DNA of 64,000 bases from contig NZ_CP017279.1 of assembly GCF_001750725.1 (NCBI RefSeq), positions 4,588,001-4,652,000 on the forward strand, written 5' to 3'. Below, piece by piece: positions 8,704 through 18,959 of this stretch (its first letter is position 1; each line of letters opens with the position of its first letter). The notes beneath the pieces are model-generated. The model did not search any database. It saw only the letters and a list, made by a program, of their open reading frames with translations, and was not told the DNA's origin. This stretch comes from Enterobacter ludwigii (GTDB taxonomy: Bacteria; Pseudomonadota; Gammaproteobacteria; Enterobacterales; Enterobacteriaceae). The position numbers and the translations under genes are program-made.

Positions 8704-9011
8704 GCAGAGAAAAAGGCTTTAGCATGGTTGAGGTACTACTGGCGATGATGCTGCTGGTGATGATTGTCACGGCACTGTCGGGTTATCAGCGGGCACTGGC
8801 GACGCGGTTCTCCATGTTTAATCAGTATCGTCAGCTCTGGCACCATGCCTGGAATCAGTCTCAGCTTTCAACAATTGCTCTCCCGGCAGGCTGGCAGGTC
8901 AGTCGGGGGCAGACAACACTCTCTGGATGTGTCAGCATCACGGTTACACTTATTTCTCCTCTGGGGCGGCGCGGCGAGATGACGCGTCTGCATTGCCCGG
9001 TTAGCCAGTAG
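8688..9011 (+). CDS. ppdC: PpdC, minor pseudopilin
   Basis: The protein has 107 residues with a prepilin signal (EKGFSMVEVLLAMMLLVMIV: Gly -1, Glu +5), the same length as E. coli PpdC. It overlaps ygdB by 16 bases and ends 12 bases before recC, so the pseudopilin cluster and recC may share a transcript. It is probably a GspI-like minor pseudopilin. No pilus motor or secretin gene is in the window; these would have to act with a distant type IV pilus or type II secretion set. Confidence 0.92.
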   Translation: MPAAVSREKGFSMVEVLLAMMLLVMIVTALSGYQRALATRFSMFNQYRQLWHHAWNQSQLSTIALPAGWQVSRGQTTLSGCVSITVTLISPLGRRGEMTRLHCPVSQ

Positions 9012-9023
9012 TCGGGAGCGTCT

Positions 9024-12000
9024 ATGTTAAGGGTCTACCACTCAAATCGTCTGGATGTGCTGGAAGCGCTGATGGAATTTATCGTTGAGCGCGAGCGGCT
9101 TGACGATCCTTTTGAGCCAGAAATGGTGCTGGTGCAGAGCACCGGTATGGCACAGTGGCTGCAGATGTCGCTTTCGCGTAAATTCGGCATTGCCGCAAAT
9201 ATCGATTTCCCGCTGCCCGCAAGTTTTATCTGGGAGATGTTTGTCCGCGTGTTGCCGGACATCCCGGAACAGAGTGCCTTCAACAAGCAAAGCATGAGCT
9301 GGAAGCTGATGGCATTGTTGCCGGACATGCTGCAGCATGATGAATTCGTCATGCTGCGCCACTACCTCAATGACGACACCGATAAACGCAAGCTGTTCCA
9401 GCTGGCATCACGCACCGCCGATCTCTATGACCAGTATCTGGTGTATCGCCCGGAATGGCTGACTCGCTGGGAAGCGGGCGAGCGGGTCGACGGGTTACCG
9501 GAGGCGCAAGTCTGGCAGGCACCGCTCTGGAAAGCGCTGGTGGAACACACTGAGAAACTCGGCCAGCCGAAGTGGCACCGTGCAAACCTCTACCAGCGGT
9601 TTATCTCCATACTGGAAAACAGCGCTGAGCGACCAGCCCGGCTGCCCTCTCGCGTGTTTATCTGCGGCATCTCGGCGCTGCCACCGGTGTATTTGCAGGC
9701 GCTGAGTGCGCTGGGTAAACACATCGACATACATATCCTCTTTACCAATCCGTGTCGCCAGTACTGGGGCGACATTCAGGATGAACGCTGGCTTTCGCGG
9801 CTGGTGTCTCGCCAGAGACGACGCCTGTTTGAAGAGCGTACCGTGCCACTGTTTAAAGACAGCGCGTCTGCCGCACAGCTATTTGACGAGCACGGCATTC
9901 AAAACCTGCCAAACCCGCTGCTTGCTTCTTGGGGAAAGCTGGGCCGTGACTACATTCACATGCTCTCAGACATCACGTCGTCAGGCGAAGGGGATGTGGA
10001 TGCCTTCGTCGAGATCGCTCCGGATAGCCTGCTGCATAATATCCAACTCGACATTCTGGATCTCGAAAACCGCGCCGTCATGGGCGTTACGGCGAAAGAA
10101 TTTGAACGCAGCGACAGTAAGCGCAAGCTGGACGGCGACGATCGCAGCGTCACGATCCACGTTTGCCACAGCCCGCAGCGCGAGGTTGAAGTCCTTCACG
10201 ATCAACTGCTGGCGATGCTGCAGGACGATCCTGAGCTGACGCCACGTGACATTGTGGTGATGGTGGCGGATATCGACAGTTACAGTCCCTTTATTCAGGC
10301 TGTTTTTGGGAGTGCGACGGGTGAACGCTACCTGCCGTACGCCATTTCTGACCGACGGGCCCGCCAGTCTCATCCGGCCTTGCAGGCCTTTATTACTTTG
10401 CTTTCATTACCGGATAGCCGGTTTATCTCCGAAGATGTCCTGGCATTACTGGATGTCCCAGTCCTGGCCGCACGTTTCAATATCAATGAAGAGGGGCTGC
10501 GTTACCTTCGTCAGTGGGTTAGCGAGTCCGGCGTACGCTGGGGCATTGATGATGACAACGTTCAGGCGTTCGAGCTTCCTCCTACCGGCCAGCACACCTG
10601 GCGGTTTGGCCTGACGCGTATGCTGCTGGGCTATGCGATGGAAAGCAGCCAGGGCGAGTGGAATGAAGTCCTGCCCTACGATGAGTCCAGCGGGTTGATC
10701 GCTGAGCTGGTCGGTCATTTAGCTTCCCTGCTGATGCAACTTAACCGCTGGCGGCTCGAGTTGATGCAGCCGCGTCCGCTGGATGCGTGGCTCCCGGTAT
10801 GCAGGGCGTTGCTCAATGATTTCTTCCTGCCGGACAGTGATACCGAAGCCGCTATGGCGCTCATTGAAACGCAGTGGCAGGCAATCGTCGAAGAGGGCGT
10901 GAGTTCTCACTATAACGAGGCTATCCCGTTGTCATTGCTGCGCGATGAGCTGACGCAACGGCTCGATCAGGAGCGAATTAGCCAGCGTTTCCTGGCAGGC
11001 CCAATCAATATTTGCACCCTGATGCCAATGCGTTCTATCCCGTTCAAAGTGGTGTGCTTGCTCGGAATGAATGACGGTATATACCCACGAGCCCTGGCGC
11101 CGCTGGGTTTTGATCTGATGAGTGCGAATCCAAAGCGGGGCGATCGTAGCCGTCGTGACGATGACCGCTATCTCTTCCTTGAGGCGCTCATTTCGGCTCA
11201 ACGTCAGTTGTATATCAGCTATATCGGCCGCTCTATCCAGGACAACAGCGAGCGCTTTCCTTCTGTTCTGGTGCAGGAACTGGTGGATTATATCGGGCAG
11301 AGCCACTATCTGGCGGGGGATGAAGCCCGTAACTGTGATGAAAGTGCGCAGCGAGTGAAGGCGCATATCACCCGCTTACATAGCCGCATGCCGTTTGACC
11401 CGGTGAACTACGTGGTCAGCGATCATCAGAGCTATGCCCACGAATGGCTGCCTGCGGCGAAAAAAGAGGGGAGAGCGCATACCGATTTCATTCAGGAGCT
11501 TGATCCTCGCCCGATAGACACCCTGACCTTTGAACAGCTTCAGCGGTTTTGGGGGCATCCGGTACGCGCTTTCTTCCAGCAACGGTTGCAGGTCAATTTC
11601 CGTTCTGAAGAGAGTGAAATTCCTGATGCAGAGCCGTTTACGCTGGAAGGGCTAGAGCGGTATCAGTTAAACCTGCAGTTGCTGAACGCGCTGGTTGAAG
11701 AGGAAGATGCCGACAAGCTTTACCGCCGCTACCGTGCTGCGGGGCAGTTACCCTACGGGGCGTTCGGAGAAATTGTCTGGGAGGCGCAGCGCCAGGAGAT
11801 GGAAGCTCTGGCAGAACGCGTGAGGGAATGCCGGCAACCCGGAACCAGTCTTGAAATCGATCTCAACTGCCAGGGTGTGCAGCTCACGGGCTGGCTAACT
11901 CAGGTACAGCCGGATGGGCTCCTGCGCTGGCGTCCTTCCATGCTTAGCGTTTCACAAGGTTTGCAACTCTGGCTCGAACATCTTGTCTACAGTGCTGGCG

Positions 12001-12398
12001 GCCATAAAGGCGAAAGCCGTATTTTTGTCCGCAAAGAGGGCGAATGGCGCTTTCCGCCGATGGACGCAGAGCAGGCGTTACGTTATTTATCCTTGTACGT
12101 TGAAGGCTATCTGCGGGGAATGAATAAACCGCTCCTGCTACTGCCCGAGAGCGGTGGTGCCTGGATAAAAGCTTGTTATGACGCACAGAATGATGCCATG
12201 TTAACGGATGACGCTTCACTGCAGAAAGCACGGAGTAAATTCATGCAGGCGTATGAAGGTAACATGATGGTGCGCGGCGAAGGTGAGGATGTCTGGTATC
12301 AACGTTTATGGCGAACGCTTGAGCCTGAATACTTCGAGGCTATCACGGAAGAAGCACAACGCTACCTGTTACCGTTGTTCAAATTTAATCAGTCCTGA
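9024..12398 (+). CDS. recC: RecC, Chi-recognising subunit of exonuclease V
   Basis: RecC is the scaffold of RecBCD. It splits the duplex with its pin, channels the strands to RecB and RecD, and its inactive helicase-like domains read Chi in the 3' strand. The 1124 residues compare with 1122 in E. coli. It begins MLRVYHSNRLDVL and contains the FICGISALPPVYLQAL and LLGMNDGIYPR segments typical of RecC. It lies 139 bases before ptrA-recB-recD, the standard enterobacterial order. The start has GGGAGCG upstream. Confidence 0.98.
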   Translation: MLRVYHSNRLDVLEALMEFIVERERLDDPFEPEMVLVQSTGMAQWLQMSLSRKFGIAANIDFPLPASFIWEMFVRVLPDIPEQSAFNKQSMSWKLMALLPDMLQHDEFVMLRHYLNDDTDKRKLFQLASRTADLYDQYLVYRPEWLTRWEAGERVDGLPEAQVWQAPLWKALVEHTEKLGQPKWHRANLYQRFISILENSAERPARLPSRVFICGISALPPVYLQALSALGKHIDIHILFTNPCRQYWGDIQDERWLSRLVSRQRRRLFEERTVPLFKDSASAAQLFDEHGIQNLPNPLLASWGKLGRDYIHMLSDITSSGEGDVDAFVEIAPDSLLHNIQLDILDLENRAVMGVTAKEFERSDSKRKLDGDDRSVTIHVCHSPQREVEVLHDQLLAMLQDDPELTPRDIVVMVADIDSYSPFIQAVFGSATGERYLPYAISDRRARQSHPALQAFITLLSLPDSRFISEDVLALLDVPVLAARFNINEEGLRYLRQWVSESGVRWGIDDDNVQAFELPPTGQHTWRFGLTRMLLGYAMESSQGEWNEVLPYDESSGLIAELVGHLASLLMQLNRWRLELMQPRPLDAWLPVCRALLNDFFLPDSDTEAAMALIETQWQAIVEEGVSSHYNEAIPLSLLRDELTQRLDQERISQRFLAGPINICTLMPMRSIPFKVVCLLGMNDGIYPRALAPLGFDLMSANPKRGDRSRRDDDRYLFLEALISAQRQLYISYIGRSIQDNSERFPSVLVQELVDYIGQSHYLAGDEARNCDESAQRVKAHITRLHSRMPFDPVNYVVSDHQSYAHEWLPAAKKEGRAHTDFIQELDPRPIDTLTFEQLQRFWGHPVRAFFQQRLQVNFRSEESEIPDAEPFTLEGLERYQLNLQLLNALVEEEDADKLYRRYRAAGQLPYGAFGEIVWEAQRQEMEALAERVRECRQPGTSLEIDLNCQGVQLTGWLTQVQPDGLLRWRPSMLSVSQGLQLWLEHLVYSAGGHKGESRIFVRKEGEWRFPPMDAEQALRYLSLYVEGYLRGMNKPLLLLPESGGAWIKACYDAQNDAMLTDDASLQKARSKFMQAYEGNMMVRGEGEDVWYQRLWRTLEPEYFEAITEEAQRYLLPLFKFNQS

Positions 12399-12537
12399 GT
12401 GCTGTATAAAAATTGCGCAGCATGGGGTGTTCATTTATGATGCACTTCTTATCACGGACTGATGTACCCAAAGAAAGAGATGTTGGTGAGTCCAGCACGC
12501 AGTTTGTTAATGATGTAGCCGTGATAAAGAGGTCGTA

Positions 12538-15420
12538 ATGCCAGGCAGCACCTTGTTCAAAGCGTTTGTTTTGTTTGTCGCCCTTTGGGCACCTTTCACT
12601 CAGGCAGGCTCCGGTTGGCAACCCATTCAGGAAACTATCCGTAAGAGCGAAAAAGATACCCGTCAGTATCAGGCTATTCGCCTTGATAACGGGATAACTG
12701 TGCTGCTGGTTTCCGATCCGCAGGCGGTAAAATCCCTGTCGGCACTGGTGGTGCCGGTTGGGTCGCTGGAAGATCCGGAAGCCCACCCTGGGCTTGCACA
12801 CTATCTGGAACATATGACGCTTATGGGTTCCAAAAAATACCCACAGCCAGATAGCCTGTCCGAATTTCTCAAAATGCATGGCGGCAGCCACAACGCCAGC
12901 ACGGCGCCGTACCGTACAGCCTTCTATCTCGAAGTTGAGAATGATGCGCTGGGAGGTGCAGTGGATCGTCTGGCGGATTCTATCGCGGCTCCCCTGCTGG
13001 ATAAAAAATACGCTGACCGCGAACGCAATGCCGTTAATGCTGAACTGACCCTTGCCCGTACGCGAGACGGGATGCGCATGGCGCAGGTGAGTGCAGAAAC
13101 CATTAACCCGGCGCACCCGGGATCGCGTTTTTCCGGTGGTAACCTGGAGACGCTGAGCGATAAACCGAACAGCCCGGTGCTGGATGCCCTGCATGCTTTT
13201 CGCGATAAATACTACTCCGCCAATCTGATGAAAGCGGTCATCTACAGCAACAAACCGTTGCCTGAGCTGGCAAGCATGGCGGCACAGACGTTTGGCCGGG
13301 TACCGAATAAAAATATCGACCTGCCGCAGATAAACGTTCCTGTGGTCACGGACGCGCAAAAAGGGATCGTTATCCACTACGTTCCTGCACTGCCGCGTAA
13401 AGTGTTACGCGTTGAGTTCCGCATTGATAACAATACGGCGCAGTTTCGCAGCAAAACCGATGAACTGGTCACCTACCTGATTGGCAATCGTAGCCCGGGA
13501 ACACTTTCTGACTGGCTGCAAAAACAAGGGCTGGTGGAAGGTATCCGTGCCGACTCCGATCCGGTTGTGAACGGCAACAGCGGCGTGCTGGCGATCTCCG
13601 CCACCCTGACTGACAAAGGTCTGGCTCACCGTGATGACGTCGTGGCGGCTATCTTCAGCTATCTCTCTTTGCTGCGCGATAAAGGCGTCGATAAACGCTA
13701 CTTTGATGAACTGGCGCACGTGCTGGATCTCGATTTCCGTTATCCGTCCATTACCCGCGACATGGATTACGTTGAGTGGCTGGCGGATACCATGATCCGT
13801 GTGCCGGTGGAACATACCCTCGACGCGGTCAATATTGCCGACCAGTATGACGCCGACGCGGTAAAAGCCCGCCTGGCGATGATGACGCCGCAGAATGCCC
13901 GCGTCTGGTATATCAGCCCGAACGAACCGCATAACAAAATGGCCTATTTTGTCGATGCCCCTTACCAGGTGGATAAAATCAGTGACCAGACCTTCGCCGA
14001 CTGGCAGAAAAAGGCCGGTGAGATCGCGCTTAAATTGCCGGAGCTGAACCCCTACATTCCGGATGATTTCTCGCTGATTAAAACCACGAAAGCCTATCCG
14101 CACCCGGAACTTATCGTTGATGAGCCGACGCTGCGCGTGGTGTATACACCTAGCCGCTATTTCGCGAGTGAACCGAAAGCCGATGTGAGCGTGGTTCTGC
14201 GTAACCCAAAAGCAATGAACAGCGCTAAAAATCAGGTGATGTTTGCGCTCAATGACTATCTTGCCGGTATCGCACTCGATCAGCTTAGCAATCAGGCGGC
14301 CGTAGGCGGGATAAGCTTCTCGACCAACGCCAATAACGGTCTGATGGTCAATGCCAACGGCTACACCCAGCGTCTTCCGCAGCTGTTCCAGGCGTTACTG
14401 GAAGGCTATTTCAGTTATACCCCGACCGAAGAGCAACTTGAGCAGGCCAAATCCTGGTATGCGCAGATGATGGATTCTGCCGAGAAGGGTAAAGCGTATG
14501 ACCTGGCGCTCATGCCGACGCAAATGCTTTCGCAAATTCCCTATTTCCAGCGCGAAGATCGCCGGGCGCTGCTGCCCTCTATCACCTTAAAAGATGTGCT
14601 GGCGTATCGTGATGCGCTGAAAACGAACACGCGTCCGGAGTTCCTTATCGTCGGGAATATGAGTGACGTACAGGCCAAAACACTGGCAGAAAATGTCCGT
14701 ACGCAGCTTGGTTCAAAAGGCGACGAGTGGTGCCGCAACCAGGACGTACTGGTTGAGAAAAAACAGAATGTGATTTTTGAAAAGGCGGGTAACAGCACGG
14801 ATTCTGCACTGGCCGCTGTGTTTGTACCCACGGGTTATGATGAATTCACCAGTACCGCGCAGAGTGCGGTGCTGGGGCAGATTATTCAGCCGTGGTTCTA
14901 CAACCAGCTGCGTACAGAAGAGCAGCTTGGTTACGCGGTCTTTGCCTTCTCCATGAACGTGGGTCGCCAGTGGGGGCTGGGCTTCCTGCTGCAAAGCAGT
15001 GATAAACAGCCTGCTTATCTCTGGCAGCGTTATCAGGCATTCTTCCCACAGGCGGAAGCGAAGCTGCGGGCGATGAAGCCGGAGGAGTTTGCTCAGATTC
15101 AGCAGGCCGTCATCGCTCAGGTGATGCAGCCGCCGCAGACGCTGGGTGAAGAAGCATCACAACTGAGCAAAGATTTTGATCGCGGTAATCTGAAATTTGA
15201 TTCGCGTGATAAAGTAGTGGCCGAGATAAAACAGCTGACGCCGCAGAAGGTTGCTGATTTCTTCCACCAGGCGGTGGTTAAACCGCAGGGAATGGCGATT
15301 CTGTCGCAGGTTTCCGGTAGTCAGAACGGGAAAACGGACTACGTTAACCCGAAAGGCTGGACGATCTGGAAGAGCGTCAGCGCGCTGCAGCAATCTATGC
15401 CCTGGAGTAAGAAAGAATGA
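12538..15420 (+). CDS. ptrA: PtrA, protease III (pitrilysin), periplasmic zinc protease
   Basis: Pitrilysin is an M16 family metallopeptidase of the periplasm that degrades small peptides such as insulin fragments. A signal peptide is visible (MPGSTLFKAFVLFVALWAPF, cleaved near TQAG). The inverted zinc site HYLEH at about residues 87-91, with the downstream Glu in NAVNAEL, completes the active centre. The 960 residues compare with 962 in E. coli. Its stop overlaps the recB start (ATGA), so it lies in the recombination operon for no evident functional reason, as in other enterobacteria. Confidence 0.98.
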   Translation: MPGSTLFKAFVLFVALWAPFTQAGSGWQPIQETIRKSEKDTRQYQAIRLDNGITVLLVSDPQAVKSLSALVVPVGSLEDPEAHPGLAHYLEHMTLMGSKKYPQPDSLSEFLKMHGGSHNASTAPYRTAFYLEVENDALGGAVDRLADSIAAPLLDKKYADRERNAVNAELTLARTRDGMRMAQVSAETINPAHPGSRFSGGNLETLSDKPNSPVLDALHAFRDKYYSANLMKAVIYSNKPLPELASMAAQTFGRVPNKNIDLPQINVPVVTDAQKGIVIHYVPALPRKVLRVEFRIDNNTAQFRSKTDELVTYLIGNRSPGTLSDWLQKQGLVEGIRADSDPVVNGNSGVLAISATLTDKGLAHRDDVVAAIFSYLSLLRDKGVDKRYFDELAHVLDLDFRYPSITRDMDYVEWLADTMIRVPVEHTLDAVNIADQYDADAVKARLAMMTPQNARVWYISPNEPHNKMAYFVDAPYQVDKISDQTFADWQKKAGEIALKLPELNPYIPDDFSLIKTTKAYPHPELIVDEPTLRVVYTPSRYFASEPKADVSVVLRNPKAMNSAKNQVMFALNDYLAGIALDQLSNQAAVGGISFSTNANNGLMVNANGYTQRLPQLFQALLEGYFSYTPTEEQLEQAKSWYAQMMDSAEKGKAYDLALMPTQMLSQIPYFQREDRRALLPSITLKDVLAYRDALKTNTRPEFLIVGNMSDVQAKTLAENVRTQLGSKGDEWCRNQDVLVEKKQNVIFEKAGNSTDSALAAVFVPTGYDEFTSTAQSAVLGQIIQPWFYNQLRTEEQLGYAVFAFSMNVGRQWGLGFLLQSSDKQPAYLWQRYQAFFPQAEAKLRAMKPEEFAQIQQAVIAQVMQPPQTLGEEASQLSKDFDRGNLKFDSRDKVVAEIKQLTPQKVADFFHQAVVKPQGMAILSQVSGSQNGKTDYVNPKGWTIWKSVSALQQSMPWSKKE

Positions 15421-18400
15421 CCGATACCGCTGAGCCCCTTAATCCCTTACGTTTACCTCTACAGGGTGAACGATTGATTGAAGCCTCAGCGGGAACGGGA
15501 AAAACCTTCACCATCGCCGCGCTCTATCTACGTCTTCTGTTAGGGCTTGGTGGTAACGCCGCTTTTCCACGTCCGTTAAGCGTGGAAGAGCTGCTGGTGG
15601 TCACCTTCACCGAGGCCGCTACCGCTGAGCTGCGCGGTCGTATTCGTGCCAATATTCATGAGCTGCGCATCGCCTGCCTGCGCCAGACCACGGATAACCC
15701 TCTCTACGCCAGCCTTCTTGAAGAGATTGCAGATAAGCAACAGGCCGCCCAGTGGCTGCTGTTGGCGGAACGGCAGATGGACGAAGCGTCCGTTTTTACC
15801 ATTCATGGTTTTTGTCAGCGCATGCTGAGCCTGAATGCGTTTGAATCCGGAATGCTGTTTGAACAGCAGCTCATTGAAGATGAATCTGTGCTTCGCTATC
15901 AGGCCTGTGCGGATTTCTGGCGTCGCCACTGTTACCCTTTATCGCGCGATATCGCTGAAGCGGTCCATGCGTTGTGGAAAGGTCCCGAAGAGCTTCTTCG
16001 CGCTATCGACCGTTATCTTCAGGGCGAAGCGCCGGTTATCAAATCTCCGCCACCTGCAGACGAAACGCTGGCTTCACGTCATGAAAAGATTGTCGGAAAA
16101 ATTGCTGCGCTCAAGCAAAAATGGAATGCGTCCGTCGGTGAGATTGAGGCGATCATCGAAAACTCCGGGATCGACAGACGTAAATTTAACCGCGGCAACC
16201 AGGGTAAATGGATCGAGAAGATCAGCGCCTGGGCGCAGGAAGAGACGCGCGGTTATCAGCTTCCGGACGCACTGGAGAAATTCTCGCAGCGTTTTTTGAT
16301 TGAGCGGACTAAAGCCGACGGCATTGTGCCTGAGCATCCTCTGTTTGTTGCGATTGAATCGCTGCTCGCTGAGCCACTCACGCTCAATGACCTGATGATC
16401 ACCCGCGCCATGACGGAAATTCGCGAAGCCGTATCACGTGAGAAACGTCGCCGTGGCGAACTGGGTTTTGACGATATGCTGAGCCGCCTTGATGCGGCGC
16501 TGTGCAGTGAAAACGGCGAAGCCCTTGCCTGCGCGATCCGCACCCGCTTCCCGGTAGCCATGATTGACGAATTTCAGGATACGGACCCTCAGCAGTACCG
16601 TATTTTCCGCCGCATCTGGCGACAACAGCCCGACACCGCGCTGTTGTTAATCGGCGATCCGAAACAGGCCATTTACGCCTTCCGCGGTGCGGATATTTTC
16701 ACCTACATGAAGGCCCGCAGTGAGGTAGAGGCGCACTATACGCTGGATACCAACTGGCGCTCTTCCCCGGGCATGGTGCAAAGCGTCAATGCGCTGTTTA
16801 GCCGCATGGATACGGCGTTTATGTTCCGTGAGATCCCCTTTCAGCCGGTAAAGTTTGCCGCAAAAAACCGCTCGCTGCGTTTCGAATTCAACAGGGTGAC
16901 GCAGCCAGCTATGAACTTCTGGCTGCTGGACGGTGAAGGCTGTGGCGTCGCGGACTATCAAAACGCCATGGCCCAGCATTGTGCCGCGCAGATCCGTGAC
17001 TGGCTCAGCGCTGGTGCGCGTGGCGAGGCGCTGTTGTGGAAGGAAAATGAGTCAGCCCCCGTGAAGGCGTCTGATATCACGGTGCTGGTGCGCAGTCGTC
17101 AGGAGGCGTCGCTGATCCGCGATGCGCTTACCCTGCTGAACATCCCGTCCGTGTACCTCTCAAACCGTGACAGCGTTTTTGAAACCCTGGAAGCACAGGA
17201 GATGCTGTGGCTGCTTCAGGCCGTGCTGTCCCCGGAGCGCGAAAGTACGCTTCGCAGCGCACTAGCCAGCGCAATGCTCGGTCTGAACGCCCGTGACATT
17301 GATGCACTCAATAATGACGAAGCCGCATGGGATGCGGTCGTCGAAGAGTTCGTTCACTACCGTGAGCGATGGCAGAAGCGCGGTGTGATGGCGATGGTGC
17401 GCGAGCTCATGGCGAAGCGACACCTTGCGGAGAATATGCTCGCGACAGCAGGCGGTGAACGCCGTCTGACCGACATTTTACATATCAGTGAGCTGTTGCA
17501 GGAGGCGGGCACGCAGCTTGAAAGCGAACATGCTCTGGTGCGCTGGCTGGCGCAACAGATTGCCGACCCAAACAGCAACGCCTCCAGCCAGCAGATGCGT
17601 CTTGAGAGTGATAAACATCTGGTACAGATCGTCACGATTCACAAGTCGAAAGGCCTGGAATATCCGCTGGTCTGGCTGCCGTTTATCGCCAATTACCGCG
17701 TGCAGGATCAGGCCTTTTACCACGATCGCGAGTCGTTCGACGCGGTGCTCGATCTCAGTAAAGCGGAGTCCAGCGTTGAGCTGGCCGAGGCCGAACGTCT
17801 GGCGGAAGATTTACGCCTGCTCTACGTGGCATTGACCCGTTCGGTCTGGCACTGCAGCCTGGGCGTGGCGCCGCTGTTCCGCCGTCGTGGCGACAAGTCG
17901 GGGGAGAGCGATTTCCACCTGAGCGCGCTGGGGCGACTCATTCAGCTCGGCGAGCCCAAAGATGCTGCCGGATTGCGCCAGTGCATCGAGTTGCTGTGCG
18001 GCGAGCATGTTGCCCTGCACATTCCGTCGCCGCCCGATAACAGCCGCTGGCAGATGCCGGACTGGCGGGAATCTGAACTGGAAGCCCGGCAGGTTCTGCG
18101 CACCATTGCCGACGACTGGCGCGTTACCAGCTACTCCGGGTTACAGCAGCACGGGCAGAGCATTGCGCAGGACCTGATGCCAAAGCTGGATATTGATGCC
18201 GCCGGAGCCGGTAGCGTACCTGTTGAGCCTGCGCTTACGCCGCATCAATTTCCACGCGGCGCGTCACCGGGAACCTTTTTGCATAGCCTGTTTGAAGAGC
18301 TTGATTTTACCCAGCCTGTCTCTGACGAATGGGTCCTGAAGATGTTACAGAGTGGGGGCTATGATGCACAATGGCAGCCGGTCCTCACCGAGTGGATCCG

Positions 18401-18959
18401 CGCTATTCTGCACGCCCCGCTCACGGCAGAGGGCCTCTCTCTCAGCCAGTTGACCGCCAAAGATAAACAGGTGGAGATGGAGTTTTACCTTCCCATCGCC
18501 AGCCCGCTGCGGGCTGACGCGCTTGATGCGGTGATCCGCGAGTATGACCCGTTGTCTGCCGGTTGCCCGCCGCTGAACTTCCGCCAGGTGCAGGGGATGT
18601 TAAAAGGCTTTATCGACCTGGTTTTCCGTCACGAAGGGCGCTACTACCTGCTGGATTACAAATCAAACTGGCTGGGTGAGAACAGCGAAGCCTACACCCA
18701 GCAGGCGATGGCATCCGCCATGCAAATGCATCGCTACGATCTGCAGTACCAGCTCTATACTCTGGCGCTGCATCGTTATCTGCGCCACCGCATTGCTGAC
18801 TACCGTTACGAAGAGCACTTTGGTGGGGTGATTTACCTTTTCCTGCGCGGTGTGGATGCGGCTGACCCGCGTTCAGGCATCTTTAGCACACGCCCGCATG
18901 CGGCACTGATTGAGAAAATGGATAACTTATTTGCAGCAAACACGGAGGAAGTGGCATGA
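15417..18959 (+). CDS. recB: RecB, 3'-5' helicase and nuclease subunit of exonuclease V
   Basis: RecB unwinds DNA 3' to 5', cuts with its C-terminal nuclease and loads RecA after Chi. The 1180 residues equal the E. coli length. The Walker A motif ASAGTGKT is at 23-30, the helicase motif II reads IDEFQDTD, and the nuclease centre appears as [10 protein letters not shown] near the C-terminus (the Asp and Lys of the catalytic triad). It starts in the ptrA stop codon (ATGA) and overlaps recD in the same way, so ptrA-recB-recD are translationally coupled. Confidence 0.99.
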   Translation: MTDTAEPLNPLRLPLQGERLIEASAGTGKTFTIAALYLRLLLGLGGNAAFPRPLSVEELLVVTFTEAATAELRGRIRANIHELRIACLRQTTDNPLYASLLEEIADKQQAAQWLLLAERQMDEASVFTIHGFCQRMLSLNAFESGMLFEQQLIEDESVLRYQACADFWRRHCYPLSRDIAEAVHALWKGPEELLRAIDRYLQGEAPVIKSPPPADETLASRHEKIVGKIAALKQKWNASVGEIEAIIENSGIDRRKFNRGNQGKWIEKISAWAQEETRGYQLPDALEKFSQRFLIERTKADGIVPEHPLFVAIESLLAEPLTLNDLMITRAMTEIREAVSREKRRRGELGFDDMLSRLDAALCSENGEALACAIRTRFPVAMIDEFQDTDPQQYRIFRRIWRQQPDTALLLIGDPKQAIYAFRGADIFTYMKARSEVEAHYTLDTNWRSSPGMVQSVNALFSRMDTAFMFREIPFQPVKFAAKNRSLRFEFNRVTQPAMNFWLLDGEGCGVADYQNAMAQHCAAQIRDWLSAGARGEALLWKENESAPVKASDITVLVRSRQEASLIRDALTLLNIPSVYLSNRDSVFETLEAQEMLWLLQAVLSPERESTLRSALASAMLGLNARDIDALNNDEAAWDAVVEEFVHYRERWQKRGVMAMVRELMAKRHLAENMLATAGGERRLTDILHISELLQEAGTQLESEHALVRWLAQQIADPNSNASSQQMRLESDKHLVQIVTIHKSKGLEYPLVWLPFIANYRVQDQAFYHDRESFDAVLDLSKAESSVELAEAERLAEDLRLLYVALTRSVWHCSLGVAPLFRRRGDKSGESDFHLSALGRLIQLGEPKDAAGLRQCIELLCGEHVALHIPSPPDNSRWQMPDWRESELEARQVLRTIADDWRVTSYSGLQQHGQSIAQDLMPKLDIDAAGAGSVPVEPALTPHQFPRGASPGTFLHSLFEELDFTQPVSDEWVLKMLQSGGYDAQWQPVLTEWIRAILHAPLTAEGLSLSQLTAKDKQVEMEFYLPIASPLRADALDAVIREYDPLSAGCPPLNFRQVQGMLKGFIDLVFRHEGRYYLLDYKSNWLGENSEAYTQQAMASAMQMHRYDLQYQLYTLALHRYLRHRIADYRYEEHFGGVIYLFLRGVDAADPRSGIFSTRPHAALIEKMDNLFAANTEEVA

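Noticed and set aside
12385..13377. A 330-residue minus-strand frame opposite ptrA
   Set aside because: Shadow of a highly conserved coding gene; no family resemblance.
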